Source of the DNA: Streptomyces specialis
GTDB lineage: Bacteria; Actinomycetota; Actinomycetes; Streptomycetales; Streptomycetaceae
Length of the DNA stretch: 64,000 nucleotides
Assembly: GCF_001493375.1 (NCBI RefSeq)
Contig: NZ_LN929896.1
Span: forward strand, 520,233-584,232
Direction: 5' to 3'
The notes under the pieces: model-generated
What the model was told of the DNA's origin: nothing
The model's input: only the letters and a program-made list of their open reading frames with translations
Database searches by the model: none
Translations under genes and position numbers: made by a program
Shown: positions 42,224 to 51,732 of the stretch, piece after piece
Numbering within the stretch: the first letter of the stretch is position 1
How the letters are laid out: every line of letters begins with the position of its first letter

Positions 42224-44101
42224 TCAGTCGTCGGCGTCGCTGAAGTCGGGGCGGACCCCTCGGGCCGCCATGACCTCGTCGTTGGAGGTGCCGGCGGCGA
42301 CCATCGGCCAGACCATGGCGTCCTCGTGGACGATGAAGTCGACGACGACGGGGCGGTCGTTGATCGCGTTGGCCTTCTCGATGACGGCGTCGAGCTGGGC
42401 GGGGTCCTCGCACCGCAGGCCGACACAGCCCATCGCGTCGGCGAGCTTGACGAAGTCGGGGACGCGGGTCCCGGCGCCGGCGGCGGGGGTGGCCGGGGCG
42501 TCGGGGCCCGAGTGCAGCACGGTGTTGGAGTACCGCTGGTTGTAGAAGAGGGTCTGCCACTGGCGGACCATGCCCAGGGCGCCGTTGTTGATGATGGCGA
42601 CCTTGATCGGGATGTTGTTCAGGGCGGCGGTGACCAGCTCCTGGTTGGTCATCTGGAAGCAGCCGTCGCCGTCGATCGCCCAGACCGTGGCGTCGGGGCG
42701 GCCCGCCTTGGCGCCCATCGCGGCCGGGACCGAGTAGCCCATGGTGCCCAGGCCGCCGGAGTTGAGCCAGGTGCCGGGGCGCTCGAAGGGCAGGTAGTGG
42801 GCGGCCCACATCTGGTGCTGGCCGACGCCCGCGGTGAAGATCGTGTTGGCCGGGGCCAGTTGGCCGATGCGCTCGATGACCTGCTGCGGCGAGAGCGTGC
42901 CGTCCTCGGGCAGGTCGTAGCCCAGCGGGTAGGTCTCGCGCCACCGGTCGAGCTGGCGCCACCAGGCGGCGTACCGCTCGGCGGCCTCGGGGCCGCGCGA
43001 GGCGGCGGCCTCCTCGCCGCTCAGGGCGGCGGCGAGATCGGCCATGACCTCCTTGACGTCACCGACGATGGGGACGTCCGCGACGCGGTTCTTGCCGATC
43101 TCGGCGGGGTCGATGTCGGCGTGCACGACCTTGGCGAAGGGCGCGAAGGAGTCGATCCGGCCGGTGACGCGGTCGTCGAAACGGGCGCCGAGGGCGACGA
43201 TCAGGTCGGCCTTCTGGAGGGCGGTGACGGCGGCGACCGAGCCGTGCATGCCGGGCATGCCCAGGTGCTGCGGGTGGCTGTCGGGGAAGGAGCCCAGGGC
43301 CATCAGGGTGGTGGTGACCGGGACGCCGGTCAGCTCGGCCAGGGCCAGCAGCTCCGCCGAGGCGCCGGACTTGATGACGCCGCCGCCGACGTAGAACACC
43401 GGGCGCCTGGCCTCGGCGATCAGGCGGGCCGCCTCGCGGATCTGCTTGGCGTGCGGACGGCTGACCGGGCGGTAGCCCGGCAGGTCCTGGGTGGGCGGCC
43501 AGGAGAAGGTGGTGGAGCCGGTCAGGGCGTCCTTGGCGATGTCGACCAGCACGGGGCCCGGCCGGCCGGTGGAGGCGATGTGGAACGCCTCGGCGATCAC
43601 CCGCGGGATGTCGGCCGGGTCGGTGACGAGGAAGTTGTGCTTGGTGACCGGCAGGGTGATGCCGCAGATGTCGGCTTCCTGGAAGGCGTCGGTGCCGATG
43701 GTCCGGCTGGCGACCTGGCCGGTGATCGCGACCAGCGGCACGGAGTCCATGTGGGCGTCCGCGATGGGGGTCACCAGGTTGGTCGCGCCGGGACCCGAGG
43801 TGGCCATGCACACCCCGACCTTGCCGGTGGCCTGGGCGTATCCGGTGGCGGCGTGGCCCGCGCCCTGCTCGTGGCGGACCAGGATGTGACGGACGGCGGT
43901 GGAGTCCATCATCGGGTCGTAGGCGGGAAGGATGGCGCCGCCGGGGATACCGAAGACGGTGTCCGCGCCCACGGCTTCGAGGGAGCGGATGAGGGACTGC
44001 GCGCCCGTCACGTGCTCGATGGTGGCGGTGGGCTGCTGCGGTGCTCCGCTTCGAGGGGCCCGCGGCTGGGGCTTCGGAGCCCCGGTGGCCTGCTCGGTCA
44101 T
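42224..44101 (-). CDS. ilvB: Acetolactate synthase catalytic (large) subunit
   Basis: A TPP enzyme catalysing the first common step of valine/leucine and isoleucine synthesis. The 625-residue protein has GADTVFGIPGGAILPAYDPM (about residue 55), the TPP-activating Glu region HILVRHEQGAGHAATGYAQA, GVCMATSGPGATNLVTPIAD, and the TPP/Mg motif VWAIDGDGCFQMTNQELVTA with NNGALGMVRQWQ. The first ~40 residues are an Ala/Pro/Gln-rich extension. ATG 44101 is used. It is preceded by an attenuator with a leaderless Ile-Leu-Val leader peptide. Confidence 0.96.
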   Translation of the reverse strand: MTEQATGAPKPQPRAPRSGAPQQPTATIEHVTGAQSLIRSLEAVGADTVFGIPGGAILPAYDPMMDSTAVRHILVRHEQGAGHAATGYAQATGKVGVCMATSGPGATNLVTPIADAHMDSVPLVAITGQVASRTIGTDAFQEADICGITLPVTKHNFLVTDPADIPRVIAEAFHIASTGRPGPVLVDIAKDALTGSTTFSWPPTQDLPGYRPVSRPHAKQIREAARLIAEARRPVFYVGGGVIKSGASAELLALAELTGVPVTTTLMALGSFPDSHPQHLGMPGMHGSVAAVTALQKADLIVALGARFDDRVTGRIDSFAPFAKVVHADIDPAEIGKNRVADVPIVGDVKEVMADLAAALSGEEAAASRGPEAAERYAAWWRQLDRWRETYPLGYDLPEDGTLSPQQVIERIGQLAPANTIFTAGVGQHQMWAAHYLPFERPGTWLNSGGLGTMGYSVPAAMGAKAGRPDATVWAIDGDGCFQMTNQELVTAALNNIPIKVAIINNGALGMVRQWQTLFYNQRYSNTVLHSGPDAPATPAAGAGTRVPDFVKLADAMGCVGLRCEDPAQLDAVIEKANAINDRPVVVDFIVHEDAMVWPMVAAGTSNDEVMAARGVRPDFSDADD

Positions 44102-44185
44102 CGGCGTTCTCTTCTCGGGGTGTGAGGGTGGTGGTGCTGATGCGGGTGCGGGTCGGTGGTGCCTGTGCGACGGATGTCGTCGCAA

Positions 44186-44222
44186 CAAAAAACCCCTCGT
44201 GCCGTGAGGCATGCGAGGGGGA
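44186..44222 (-). terminator. ilvB attenuator terminator
   Basis: On the - strand, CCCTCGCATGCCTCACGGCA followed by CGAGGGG and a run of six Us: 7-bp outer stem (44193-44199 with 44214-44220), with an internal GCC..GGC pairing. It lies between the leader ORF and ilvB, as in classical attenuation. Confidence 0.85.
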
Positions 44223-44257
44223 GCGCGCCGCTGGGGGCCCACGGGGTGGTCCCGGGG

Positions 44258-44299
44258 TCAGCCGACGCGCCGTCCAAGTACGAGAATTCGGGTGCGCAT
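44258..44299 (-). CDS. ilvB leader peptide (MRTRILVLGRRVG)
   Basis: A 13-codon ORF with Ile-Leu-Val-Leu as codons 5-8 (ATT CTC GTA CTT), the three branched-chain end products. The codons include rare A/T-ending ones that would stall when charged tRNAs are scarce. The same type of leader has been described from comparative work on actinobacterial ilvB. The predicted transcription start (see promoter entry) falls at or within a base or so of the ATG, so it is probably translated from a leaderless mRNA. No Shine-Dalgarno is present. Confidence 0.85.
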   Translation of the reverse strand: MRTRILVLGRRVG

Positions 44300-44306
44300 G
44301 GATCAG

Positions 44307-44336
44307 ACACTGCTCTTCTCTCCCACCACGTGTCAA
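44307..44336 (-). promoter_or_regulatory. ilvB operon promoter
   Basis: A perfect -35 TTGACA (44331-44336 on the - strand), 18-base spacer, and -10-like CAGTGT (44307-44312). Transcription would start near 44300, right at the leader-peptide ATG. Confidence 0.7.
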
Positions 44337-44348
44337 GCGGGGGTGTTT

Positions 44349-44359
44349 CACGTCTCACT
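44349..44359 (-). promoter_or_regulatory. NdgR-like motif upstream of ilvB promoter
   Basis: AGTGAGACGTG followed by AAAC on the - strand, 12 bases upstream of the -35 box. It agrees with the leuC/leuB site TGTGAGACGCG at 9 of 11 positions. It overlaps the stop codon of the upstream cdgC-like gene. The position fits an activator site. Confidence 0.45.
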
Positions 44360-47267
44360 ATGTGGGCTCGTCGCAGACCTCTCTGATCTCCCTCGCCTCA
44401 CCGATCCCTCCGGCGTTTCCGATCTCCCCGGCGCCCGTGCCGTCCCGGGGGGCGGGCCGGGCCGGGCGGGGCGGCTGCGCGGGGATCTGGCCGGGCCCGG
44501 GCGGCACCGGCAGCCGGCCGCCGTCGAGCACCCGGCGCAGCCGGCTCCCGTCCAGGGGCTCGCAGAACGCCAGGCCCTGGCCTCGGCGGCAGCCCATGGC
44601 GCGCAGGGCGAGGGCCTGCTCGGGCGAGTCCACCCCGTCGGCCAGGGAGTCGATGCCGAGGTCGGCGGCCATCCGCAGCAGCCCGGCGACGATCTTGTAC
44701 AGCCGCGGCGAGTCCAGCAGGCCGTCGACCAGCTCGCCGTCGAGGCGGACCAGGTCCACCGGCAGCCGGTGCAGGGCCGCCGCGGCGGTGCCGCCGCTGC
44801 CGAAGCCGCCCAGCGCGACGCCGACGCCGAGCCCGCTGAGGTCGGCCAGCCGGGCCCGCAGCCCGTCGGAACCGAGGACGGTGCACGCCTCCGGCAGCTC
44901 GATCATGAGGGCCTCGGGCGGCAGCCCGTGCCGGCCGAGCAGCGCCTCGACACCGCTCGCGCCGAGGACGCGGTCGGCGAGCCGGCCGCTGGGCACCCGG
45001 ACGCTGACCGGCACCACGACGCCCTTGCGGTACCGCCGGCCGGCCTCGGCGAGGGCCTGCTCCAGCACCCAGCCCGTCAGCTCGGCGACGCGGTCGTCCT
45101 CCGGGGCGGTGTCCACGGCGTGCTCGCGGCGCGGCCCGCGCAGGAAATCCAGCGGGGTGGAGAGCAGGCCGTGCGCGGAACGCCACCGGGCCTGGGCGGA
45201 GACGCCGACGATCCGCCCGTCGGCCAGCGCGACGACGGGCTGGTGCAGCAGCGCCAGCTCCTCGGCGTGCAGGGCGCGCCGGAGCCGGTCGGCCACCTCG
45301 GTGCGGCGGACGGCGTCGGACTGGAGATGCGGGGCGTACAGCTCGACCCGGCCCTTGCCCGCCTGCTTGGCCCGGTACATCGCCAGGTCCGCGTTCCGCA
45401 TCAGCGCGGCGGGGGCGGCGCCCGGCTCGGCGAAGGCGACGCCGATGCTGGCCGCGACGCGGACCTCCTGGCCGTCCACCACGTAGGGCCGGGAGAGCCC
45501 GGCGCGCACCCGCTCGGCGATCTCCAGGATGCGGTGCTCCCGGGGCTGCGGCTCGCCGCCGCTGTCGCCGGTGATGAGCGCGGCGAACTCGTCGCCGCCG
45601 AGCCGGGCGGTGGTGTCGCCCGTCCGCACCGACTCGCGCAGCCGCTGGGCGGCCTGGACCAGCAGCTCGTCCCCGGCCTGGTGGCCCATCGAGTCGTTGA
45701 CGGCCTTGAAGCCGTCGAGGTCGATGTAGAGGACGGCGGCGTCCGGGTCGCCGCCGTGCGCGCCGCTCAGGGCCAGTCGCAGCCGGTCGACGAACAGGGC
45801 GCGGTTGGGCAGGTCGGTCAGCGCGTCATGGGAGGCGCTGTGCTGGAGCTGGGCCTGGAGCCGGACCCGCTCGGTGACGTCCCGGCTGTTGAAGATCAGG
45901 CCGCCCTCGTGGCGCTTGACGCTGGACTCGACGTTGAGCCAGTGCCCGGCGCCGTGCCGGATCCGGCACTCGACGCGGGTGGCGGGCTCGCGGGCGGCCG
46001 GGACGGTCAGGAAACGGCGCAGCTCGTGCACGACGCGGCCGAGGTCGTCGGGGTGGATGTGGTCGGCGAGGTGACTGCCCCTGAGCCGGTCGGCGTCCCG
46101 GCCGTAGACCCCGGTGGCGGCGGGGCTGACGTACCGCAGGCGGCCGTCGGGGTCGGCGATCATGATCACGTCGCTGGAACCCTGCACGAGGGACCGGAAG
46201 TAGCTCTCGCGGTGGGCCAGCTCCCGGGTCAGCGCGACGTTGTCCATCAGGGTGATGCCCTGGCGGACGAGGAGGGCCAGCACGACGGCGCAGGCGATGA
46301 CGACGACCGCGCGGTCCACGCTCCGGCCGCTGAGGAGCATGAACAGCAGGCTGACGACGCAGACGGCGGCCGTGAGGTAGGGGGCGAGGGCGGCGAGCGT
46401 GCCGGCCAGCGGGTGCCTCCGGCCGGCGGGCCCGGCCGTGTCCTCCTCGGCGGGCTCCCCCGGCGCCGCGCGGCCGGCCATCCAGGGCGCGCAGGCCAGC
46501 ATCAGGGACCCGGCGAACCAGCCGGCGTCGAGCAGCCGTCCCGAGCTGTACTGCTCGCGCAGCATCGGCGAGGTGAACAGCGCGTCGCACAGCACGGTCA
46601 GGGCGAGGGCGGCGATCGCCGTGTCGATGGCTCTGCGGTGCGCGGCGGTCCGCCGGAAGTGCAGCACCAGGACCGTGCTGACCAGGGCGATGTCGAGCAG
46701 CGGGTAGGCGAGCGCGAGGGCGGCGCGGGGGACGCTCTCGGCCTGCCGGTGCGCCGTCTGGGCGAGGGCGACGCTCCAGGAGAGCGTCATCAGGGAGCCG
46801 GCGATCAGCCAGGCGTCCAGGCCGAGGCAGATCCAGCCGCCCTTGGTGACGGGCCGCCGGGCGAGCATGAGCAGCCCGACGATGGCCAGCGGGGCGAAGA
46901 GCACGAAGCAGATGTCGGCGAGCGAGAGGCGGGGAACGGGACCGCGCAGCACCACCTCGTACCAGCCCCAGATGGCGTTCCCCAGGGCCATCATCAGCGA
47001 GGAGAGGCCGAACAGGGTCCACGCGGCGCGGAATTCACCGGCCCGGGTGCGGGCGTACCACAGGCAGGAGCCGGCGGCCAGGAGGGCGGCGGCGCTGAGC
47101 CCGAAGTCGCCCATGGCGAGGGCCAGATGGGGAGAGCCCCAGCCGAGCGTGGCGCCCACCGCGTAGCCGGTGCACACGATGCCGAGGGTCAGTCGCGGGA
47201 ACGGGCCGCCGAGCGGTCCGGCCGGGTGCTCCTTCGGAGACCGCCGATGGGTCCACGGGTGGTGCAT
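44358..47267 (-). CDS. cdgC: Membrane GGDEF protein with PAS and degenerate EAL domain (CdgC-like)
   Basis: A 969-residue protein: about ten N-terminal hydrophobic segments (roughly residues 20-330), a PAS domain (YFRSLVQGSSDVIMIADPDG to NSRDVTERVRLQ), a GGDEF domain with intact ARLGGDEFAAL (about residue 556), and a C-terminal EAL-fold domain. There the EAL signature reads VSAQARW, and other metal ligands are also changed (ALGGFGSGG instead of DDFGTG). It should make c-di-GMP but not hydrolyse it. Position beside ilvB matches the S. coelicolor/venezuelae CdgC locus as I recall it. ATG 47267 is used; earlier codons lack coding character. Confidence 0.85.
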   Translation of the reverse strand: MHHPWTHRRSPKEHPAGPLGGPFPRLTLGIVCTGYAVGATLGWGSPHLALAMGDFGLSAAALLAAGSCLWYARTRAGEFRAAWTLFGLSSLMMALGNAIWGWYEVVLRGPVPRLSLADICFVLFAPLAIVGLLMLARRPVTKGGWICLGLDAWLIAGSLMTLSWSVALAQTAHRQAESVPRAALALAYPLLDIALVSTVLVLHFRRTAAHRRAIDTAIAALALTVLCDALFTSPMLREQYSSGRLLDAGWFAGSLMLACAPWMAGRAAPGEPAEEDTAGPAGRRHPLAGTLAALAPYLTAAVCVVSLLFMLLSGRSVDRAVVVIACAVVLALLVRQGITLMDNVALTRELAHRESYFRSLVQGSSDVIMIADPDGRLRYVSPAATGVYGRDADRLRGSHLADHIHPDDLGRVVHELRRFLTVPAAREPATRVECRIRHGAGHWLNVESSVKRHEGGLIFNSRDVTERVRLQAQLQHSASHDALTDLPNRALFVDRLRLALSGAHGGDPDAAVLYIDLDGFKAVNDSMGHQAGDELLVQAAQRLRESVRTGDTTARLGGDEFAALITGDSGGEPQPREHRILEIAERVRAGLSRPYVVDGQEVRVAASIGVAFAEPGAAPAALMRNADLAMYRAKQAGKGRVELYAPHLQSDAVRRTEVADRLRRALHAEELALLHQPVVALADGRIVGVSAQARWRSAHGLLSTPLDFLRGPRREHAVDTAPEDDRVAELTGWVLEQALAEAGRRYRKGVVVPVSVRVPSGRLADRVLGASGVEALLGRHGLPPEALMIELPEACTVLGSDGLRARLADLSGLGVGVALGGFGSGGTAAAALHRLPVDLVRLDGELVDGLLDSPRLYKIVAGLLRMAADLGIDSLADGVDSPEQALALRAMGCRRGQGLAFCEPLDGSRLRRVLDGGRLPVPPGPGQIPAQPPRPARPAPRDGTGAGEIGNAGGIGEAREIREVCDEPT

Positions 47268-47381
47268 GCGCCTGTCGCCCCCCTCTCGTCGCGGACCGGC
47301 CCGCGACGGACGATACACCAGAACCGTCACACAGCGACATACGAACATCACAGAAAGTGACCATTCGGGGGAAGTTATGGC

Positions 47382-48338
47382 CTAAGCCAGGGGCGTGCCA
47401 CCGGTCGCGACGACGTACTGGAGGGGCTCACCCGCGGCGAAGCGCGCCAGTTGCGCGCGCAGCAGGCGCGCGGCGCGCGGAAGGAACGCGCTGCTCGGGC
47501 CGCCGACGTGCGGGGTGATGAGGGTGTTGGGGGCGTGCCACAGCGGGTGGCCCGGGGGCAGCGGTTCGGGATCGGTGACGTCGAGCGCGGCGCGCAGGCG
47601 GCCGGACCGCAGCTCGGCGAGGAGGGCCCCGGTGTCCACCACCGGGCCGCGCGCGACGTTGACCAGCAGGGCGCCGTCCCGCATGCGGGCGAGGAAGTCC
47701 GCGCCCGCCAGGCCCCGGGTGCGTTCGGTGAGCGGGGTGGCCAGCACGACGACGTCGGCGCGCGGCAGCAGGTCCGGCAGGTCCCCGATGCCGTGCACGG
47801 GCCCGTGCTCCGCCGTCCTGGCGCGGGACGCGACCCGGATCACCTCGGCGACCTCGAACGGGAGCAGCCGGTCCTCGACGGCGGCGCCGATCCCGCCGTA
47901 GCCGACGATCAGCACCCGCCGGTCGGCGAGGGCGGGGTGGAACGCGGGCGCCCACCGCTCCTCGGCCTGGGCGAGGGCCGCGTCCGGTATGCCGCGAAGG
48001 GCGGCGAGGATCAGGGCGAGCGCCAGCTCGGCGGTGCTGGTGTTGTGCAGCTCGCCCGCGTTGCACAGCAGCGCGCCGGGCGGCAGCAGAGGCAGCGAGG
48101 GCAGCATGTGGTCGACGCCCGCGGTCAGGGTCTGGACGACGCGCACCCCGGTCATCGCGGCCAGCGGCCGGACGGCGGCTTCGGTGCCCTTGAGATAGGG
48201 GACCGTGTAGAAGGCGCAGCGCGCCGGGTCGGCGGGGAAGTCGCCCGTCCCGTCCCAGAGCAGGTAGCGCGGCGACGCGGGGAGCGGGCCGAGCTCCTCG
48301 GCGGGGTACGGCAGCCAAACGTCCGGGCGTGAGGTCAT
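47382..48338 (-). CDS. D-isomer-specific 2-hydroxyacid dehydrogenase family protein
   Basis: A 318-residue NAD(P)-dependent dehydrogenase. It has TLTAGVDHMLPSLPLLPPGA, the nucleotide loop VLIVGYGGIGAAVEDRLLPF (about residue 145), NVARGPVVDTGALLAELRSG with the catalytic Arg, DVTDPEPLPPGHPLWHAPN and ITPHVGG with the catalytic His. The substrate (glyoxylate/hydroxypyruvate or other 2-keto acid) cannot be assigned. ATG 48338 is used. It lies downstream of the LuxR-type regulator on the same strand. Confidence 0.9.
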   Translation of the reverse strand: MTSRPDVWLPYPAEELGPLPASPRYLLWDGTGDFPADPARCAFYTVPYLKGTEAAVRPLAAMTGVRVVQTLTAGVDHMLPSLPLLPPGALLCNAGELHNTSTAELALALILAALRGIPDAALAQAEERWAPAFHPALADRRVLIVGYGGIGAAVEDRLLPFEVAEVIRVASRARTAEHGPVHGIGDLPDLLPRADVVVLATPLTERTRGLAGADFLARMRDGALLVNVARGPVVDTGALLAELRSGRLRAALDVTDPEPLPPGHPLWHAPNTLITPHVGGPSSAFLPRAARLLRAQLARFAAGEPLQYVVATGGTPLA

Positions 48339-48441
48339 GCCGCCAGGCTAGGACCTCCGCTTCCCGAACGCCGGGGGCTCACGCGCCCCGGGATCCCTTC
48401 CCGGACTCCCCACCCGGGCCCCGGCCGCGCCGGGCCGGCGG

Positions 48442-51400
48442 TCAGCCGGCCGCCACGTCGGCCGGGTCCGGGCCGAGGAGACCGAGGCGGTGGGCGAGCG
48501 CGGCGGCCTCGCCCCGGCCGGACACCGCCAGCTTGGCCAGGATGTTGGACACGTGCACACTCGCCGTCTTCGGCGAGATGAACAACTCCTGCGCTATCTG
48601 CCGGTTGCTCCGCCCCGCCGCCACCAGCGCCAGCACGTCCAGCTCGCGCGGGGTCAGCCCGAACCGCTCCGCTCCGCCGGGCTCCGGCTCCCCCGCCTCC
48701 CGCGGCACCAGCGACAGCCGCGCCCGCTGGGCCAGCCGCCCGATCTCCTCGGTCAGCGGGCGGGCGCCAAGGTCCTCCGCCGCCGCGTGCGCCCGCGCCA
48801 GCAGCGGCGCCGCGGCCTCGCGGTCCCCTTCGGACAGCAGCGTCTCGGCCCACCCGGTGTGGACGCGCGCCAGCTCCGCCGGGCGCGTGAGCCCCTCGAA
48901 CGCCGCCGCGACCGCCGCCCAGTCCGCCGGGACGGCCCGGCCCTCGGCCCTGCGCAGCTCGGCCTCGACCAGCGCCGCGTACGCCGCCCACACCGGGTAG
49001 TCCCTGGCCAGCCCCGCCGCGCACTCCCTGATCAGCGCGATCGCCTCGGCGCGCCCCGGCTCGGCGGCCGGCACGCCCCGCGCCTCCGACTCGGCCAGCG
49101 CCGCCGCCGCCACCATCTGCCACGTATAGCTCCCGGTGCCCGGGGACAGACCGCGGTCGAGCGTCTCCCGCAGCACCTGGCGGGCGTCGAGGATGCGCCC
49201 GCGCGCCGCCGCCAGGGAGATCGCGTACTGCGCCGCCGGGTGGGCGTACTGCGGCGCCGAGTTGTCATGGCTCAGGTGGTGCTCCCGCATCACCGCCAGC
49301 TCCGCCTCGGCCGTCTCCCAGTCGCCCCGGCCCAGGGCCAGCCTGACCAGGCGCTGCGCGGCCAGCGCCCGCGTGACGGGGAGCTGCGCGGTGCGCCGCG
49401 CCTCCTCGGCGACCTCCCGGGACTCGGCCCACCGGCCGAGGGAGAACAGGGCGTCCGCCCGGTTCCCGTGGATCCAGGACTGCGTGTCGCGCAGGCCGTA
49501 CCGGTACGCCAGGGCGATGCCCTCGTCGGCCACCGCCAGCGACTCCTCGGAGCGGCCCATGCCCTCCAGCAGGGACTGGAGGTTCACATGGCTGCGGGTG
49601 AAGACGCCGACCATGTCGGAGGTCACGACCCGCCGGGCCACCCCGCGCATGTCGGCGAGCCCCGCCTCGCCCCGGCCGGTCTCGATCAGCAGCCCGCCCC
49701 GGCTGAGCAGCGCGTTCAGCTCGGCGTGCTCGTCGCACACCTCGCGGGCCAGCTCGACCGCCCGCTCGGCGATGGCCAGGCTGCCCGGGCCCGGGTCGAA
49801 GATCACGCCCCACGACGCCGCCTCGGTGAGCACCCGGGCGTGCACCGGGGAGGGCGGGAACCCGCGCAGCAGCTCCTGGGCGGTGGCCAGCTCCTTCCAG
49901 CCGTTCCCCCGGCCTCCCCAGCGCACCAGGCGGGACTTCTCCGTCCAGAACCAGGCGGCGCGCAGCGGATGGTCCAGCCCGTCCAGCAGGCGCAGCGCCC
50001 GGTTCACCACGGAGACGCCGCGCTCGGAGTCGCCGGCGAACCGCGCGGCCAGCGTCATCTCGGCCAGCATGTCGAGGAAGCTCAGGGTGTCGTCGGCGCA
50101 GTCGCACAGCGGATACGACTCGGCGTCCTCCGCGATCCGCAGGCCGGCCCGCACCTCGGCGGGGGCGTCGTCCCACAGCTCCAGGGCGCGCTCCAGGAGC
50201 TGGAGCTGCTCGGCGTACGCGTGGCGGCGGCGGGCCCACGCCGCCGCGCTGAGCACGGCCGGCAGGGCCTTGGCCGCGTCGTGCGCCCGGTACCAGTACG
50301 TCGCGAGGCGGGCCTGCAACTCGTCGCCCGGAACCAGCGCCGGGTCGGCCTCCAGGGCCTCCGCGTACCGCCTGGCCAGCCGGGACCGCTCCCCCGGCAG
50401 GAGGTCGTCGTCCACCGCCTCGCGGGCCAGCGCGTGCCGGAACCGGTACGCGCCGTCCTCCTCGTCCACGCGCAGGATGCTGCTGCCGACCGCCGCCCGC
50501 AGCGCCTCGATCAGGTCGTCCTCGCAGAGCCCGGCCACCGCGCGCAGCAGCCCGTGCTCCACCTTGGAGCCGCCCTCGGCGGCGATCCGCACCACCCGCT
50601 GCGCGGTCTCCGGCAGCGCCTCGACCCGCACCAGCAGCAGATCGCGCACGGAGTCGCTGATCATGCCCCGGCCGCAGCCCTCGGTGATGCTGGCCAGCTC
50701 CTCGACGAAGAACGCGTTCCCGTCCGAGCGGCGGTACACCTGGTCCAGCAGCTCCGGGGAGGGCGCCGTGCCGCGGATCCCGGCGAGCTGGCGGCGCACC
50801 TCGTCGCGCGTGAACCGCGCCAGCTCCATCCGCCGCACCGTGCGCATCCGGTCCACCTCGGCGAGGAAGGGCCGCAGCGGGTGACGGCGGTGGATGTCGT
50901 CCGAGCGGTACGTCGTCAGCAGCAGGACCCGGCCGCGCTGGAGGGAGCGGAACAGATAGCCGAGCAGCTCGCGCGTCGAGCGGTCCGACCAGTGCAGGTC
51001 CTCGATGACCAGGACGAGGAGACGCTCCTGCGCCAGCGACTCCAGCAGCCGCGCCGTCATCTCGAACAGCCGCCCCCTGACCTCGACATCGCGCGCGGCG
51101 CGCACCGCCTCGCCGGGCTCGCCCAGCTCCGGCAGCAGCCGCGCCAGCTCGCCGCCGAACCCGGCGGCGGCCCGGGTCAGCTCCTCGCCGAGGTGCCGGT
51201 GGAGGGCCCGCAGCACCGTGGAGACCGGGGCGAACGGCAGCCCGTCCGCGCCGACCTCCACGCAGGCGCCCACGGCGGTGAGCGCCCCGGCGCCCCGGGC
51301 CTCGGCGAGGAACTCCTCCACCAGCCGCGTCTTGCCGACCCCGGCCTCGCCGCCGACCAGCGCCGCCTGGGGCTCGCCCTCCCCCGCCCGGACGAGCCCC

Positions 51401-51465
51401 TCGGACAGCACGGCCCGCTCGGGACCGCGGCCGACGAAGACGGGGCTGACGGTTCTGGTCTGCAT
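48442..51465 (-). CDS. Large ATP-binding LuxR-family (LAL) transcriptional regulator
   Basis: A 1007-residue regulator. The AAA/NB-ARC-like N-terminal domain has Walker A GGEAGVGKTRLVEEFLAE (about residues 40-57) and Walker B LLVLVIEDLHWSDRSTRELL. A long TPR-like helical middle follows, then a C-terminal LuxR helix-turn-helix (LTPRELDVLALVAAGRSNRQ, ELFISPKTASVHVSNILAKL, about residues 930-980). LAL proteins respond to ligands such as maltose-type inducers or act in antibiotic clusters; no target is evident here. I chose ATG 51465 (MQTRTVSPVFVGR). An ATG four codons earlier is possible; neither has a clear ribosome binding site. Confidence 0.88.
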   Translation of the reverse strand: MQTRTVSPVFVGRGPERAVLSEGLVRAGEGEPQAALVGGEAGVGKTRLVEEFLAEARGAGALTAVGACVEVGADGLPFAPVSTVLRALHRHLGEELTRAAAGFGGELARLLPELGEPGEAVRAARDVEVRGRLFEMTARLLESLAQERLLVLVIEDLHWSDRSTRELLGYLFRSLQRGRVLLLTTYRSDDIHRRHPLRPFLAEVDRMRTVRRMELARFTRDEVRRQLAGIRGTAPSPELLDQVYRRSDGNAFFVEELASITEGCGRGMISDSVRDLLLVRVEALPETAQRVVRIAAEGGSKVEHGLLRAVAGLCEDDLIEALRAAVGSSILRVDEEDGAYRFRHALAREAVDDDLLPGERSRLARRYAEALEADPALVPGDELQARLATYWYRAHDAAKALPAVLSAAAWARRRHAYAEQLQLLERALELWDDAPAEVRAGLRIAEDAESYPLCDCADDTLSFLDMLAEMTLAARFAGDSERGVSVVNRALRLLDGLDHPLRAAWFWTEKSRLVRWGGRGNGWKELATAQELLRGFPPSPVHARVLTEAASWGVIFDPGPGSLAIAERAVELAREVCDEHAELNALLSRGGLLIETGRGEAGLADMRGVARRVVTSDMVGVFTRSHVNLQSLLEGMGRSEESLAVADEGIALAYRYGLRDTQSWIHGNRADALFSLGRWAESREVAEEARRTAQLPVTRALAAQRLVRLALGRGDWETAEAELAVMREHHLSHDNSAPQYAHPAAQYAISLAAARGRILDARQVLRETLDRGLSPGTGSYTWQMVAAAALAESEARGVPAAEPGRAEAIALIRECAAGLARDYPVWAAYAALVEAELRRAEGRAVPADWAAVAAAFEGLTRPAELARVHTGWAETLLSEGDREAAAPLLARAHAAAEDLGARPLTEEIGRLAQRARLSLVPREAGEPEPGGAERFGLTPRELDVLALVAAGRSNRQIAQELFISPKTASVHVSNILAKLAVSGRGEAAALAHRLGLLGPDPADVAAG

Positions 51466-51513
51466 ACTCCGCAGCATCGCACAAACGTCTGACAGCGCGG
51501 CCGGGCCGGCGCG

Positions 51514-51732
51514 TCAGGCGCCGGTGCCCCAGCGAAGTGCCCGCAGCCGGCCGCCACGGGTCCTTCCTCCGGGCGACTCCTCGCCGTCTCTCACCGTTCT
51601 CACCCGCCCCCCGTCGTTCGTGGCGGCGGAATCACGGCGCGCCCTGCGGACCTCGGCCGCCAGCCGCTCCTGATCGGCCTCCCGGCGGAGGGTCTCCATA
51701 CGGGCCTTGACGCTGTCGTACTCGTGGAACAT
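51514..51732 (-). CDS. Small helical hypothetical protein (72 aa)
   Basis: A 72-residue charged protein, MFHEYDSVKARMETLRREAD then QERLAAEVRRARRDSAATND and an Arg/Gly-rich tail. The first 40 residues are predicted helical by composition. ATG 51732 follows GAAGGAAG, a good ribosome binding site, and codon use fits the genome. It precedes the LAL regulator by about 50 bases on the same strand. Proteins of this kind are common beside other genes in Streptomyces, but I do not know a function. Confidence 0.65.
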   Translation of the reverse strand: MFHEYDSVKARMETLRREADQERLAAEVRRARRDSAATNDGGRVRTVRDGEESPGGRTRGGRLRALRWGTGA

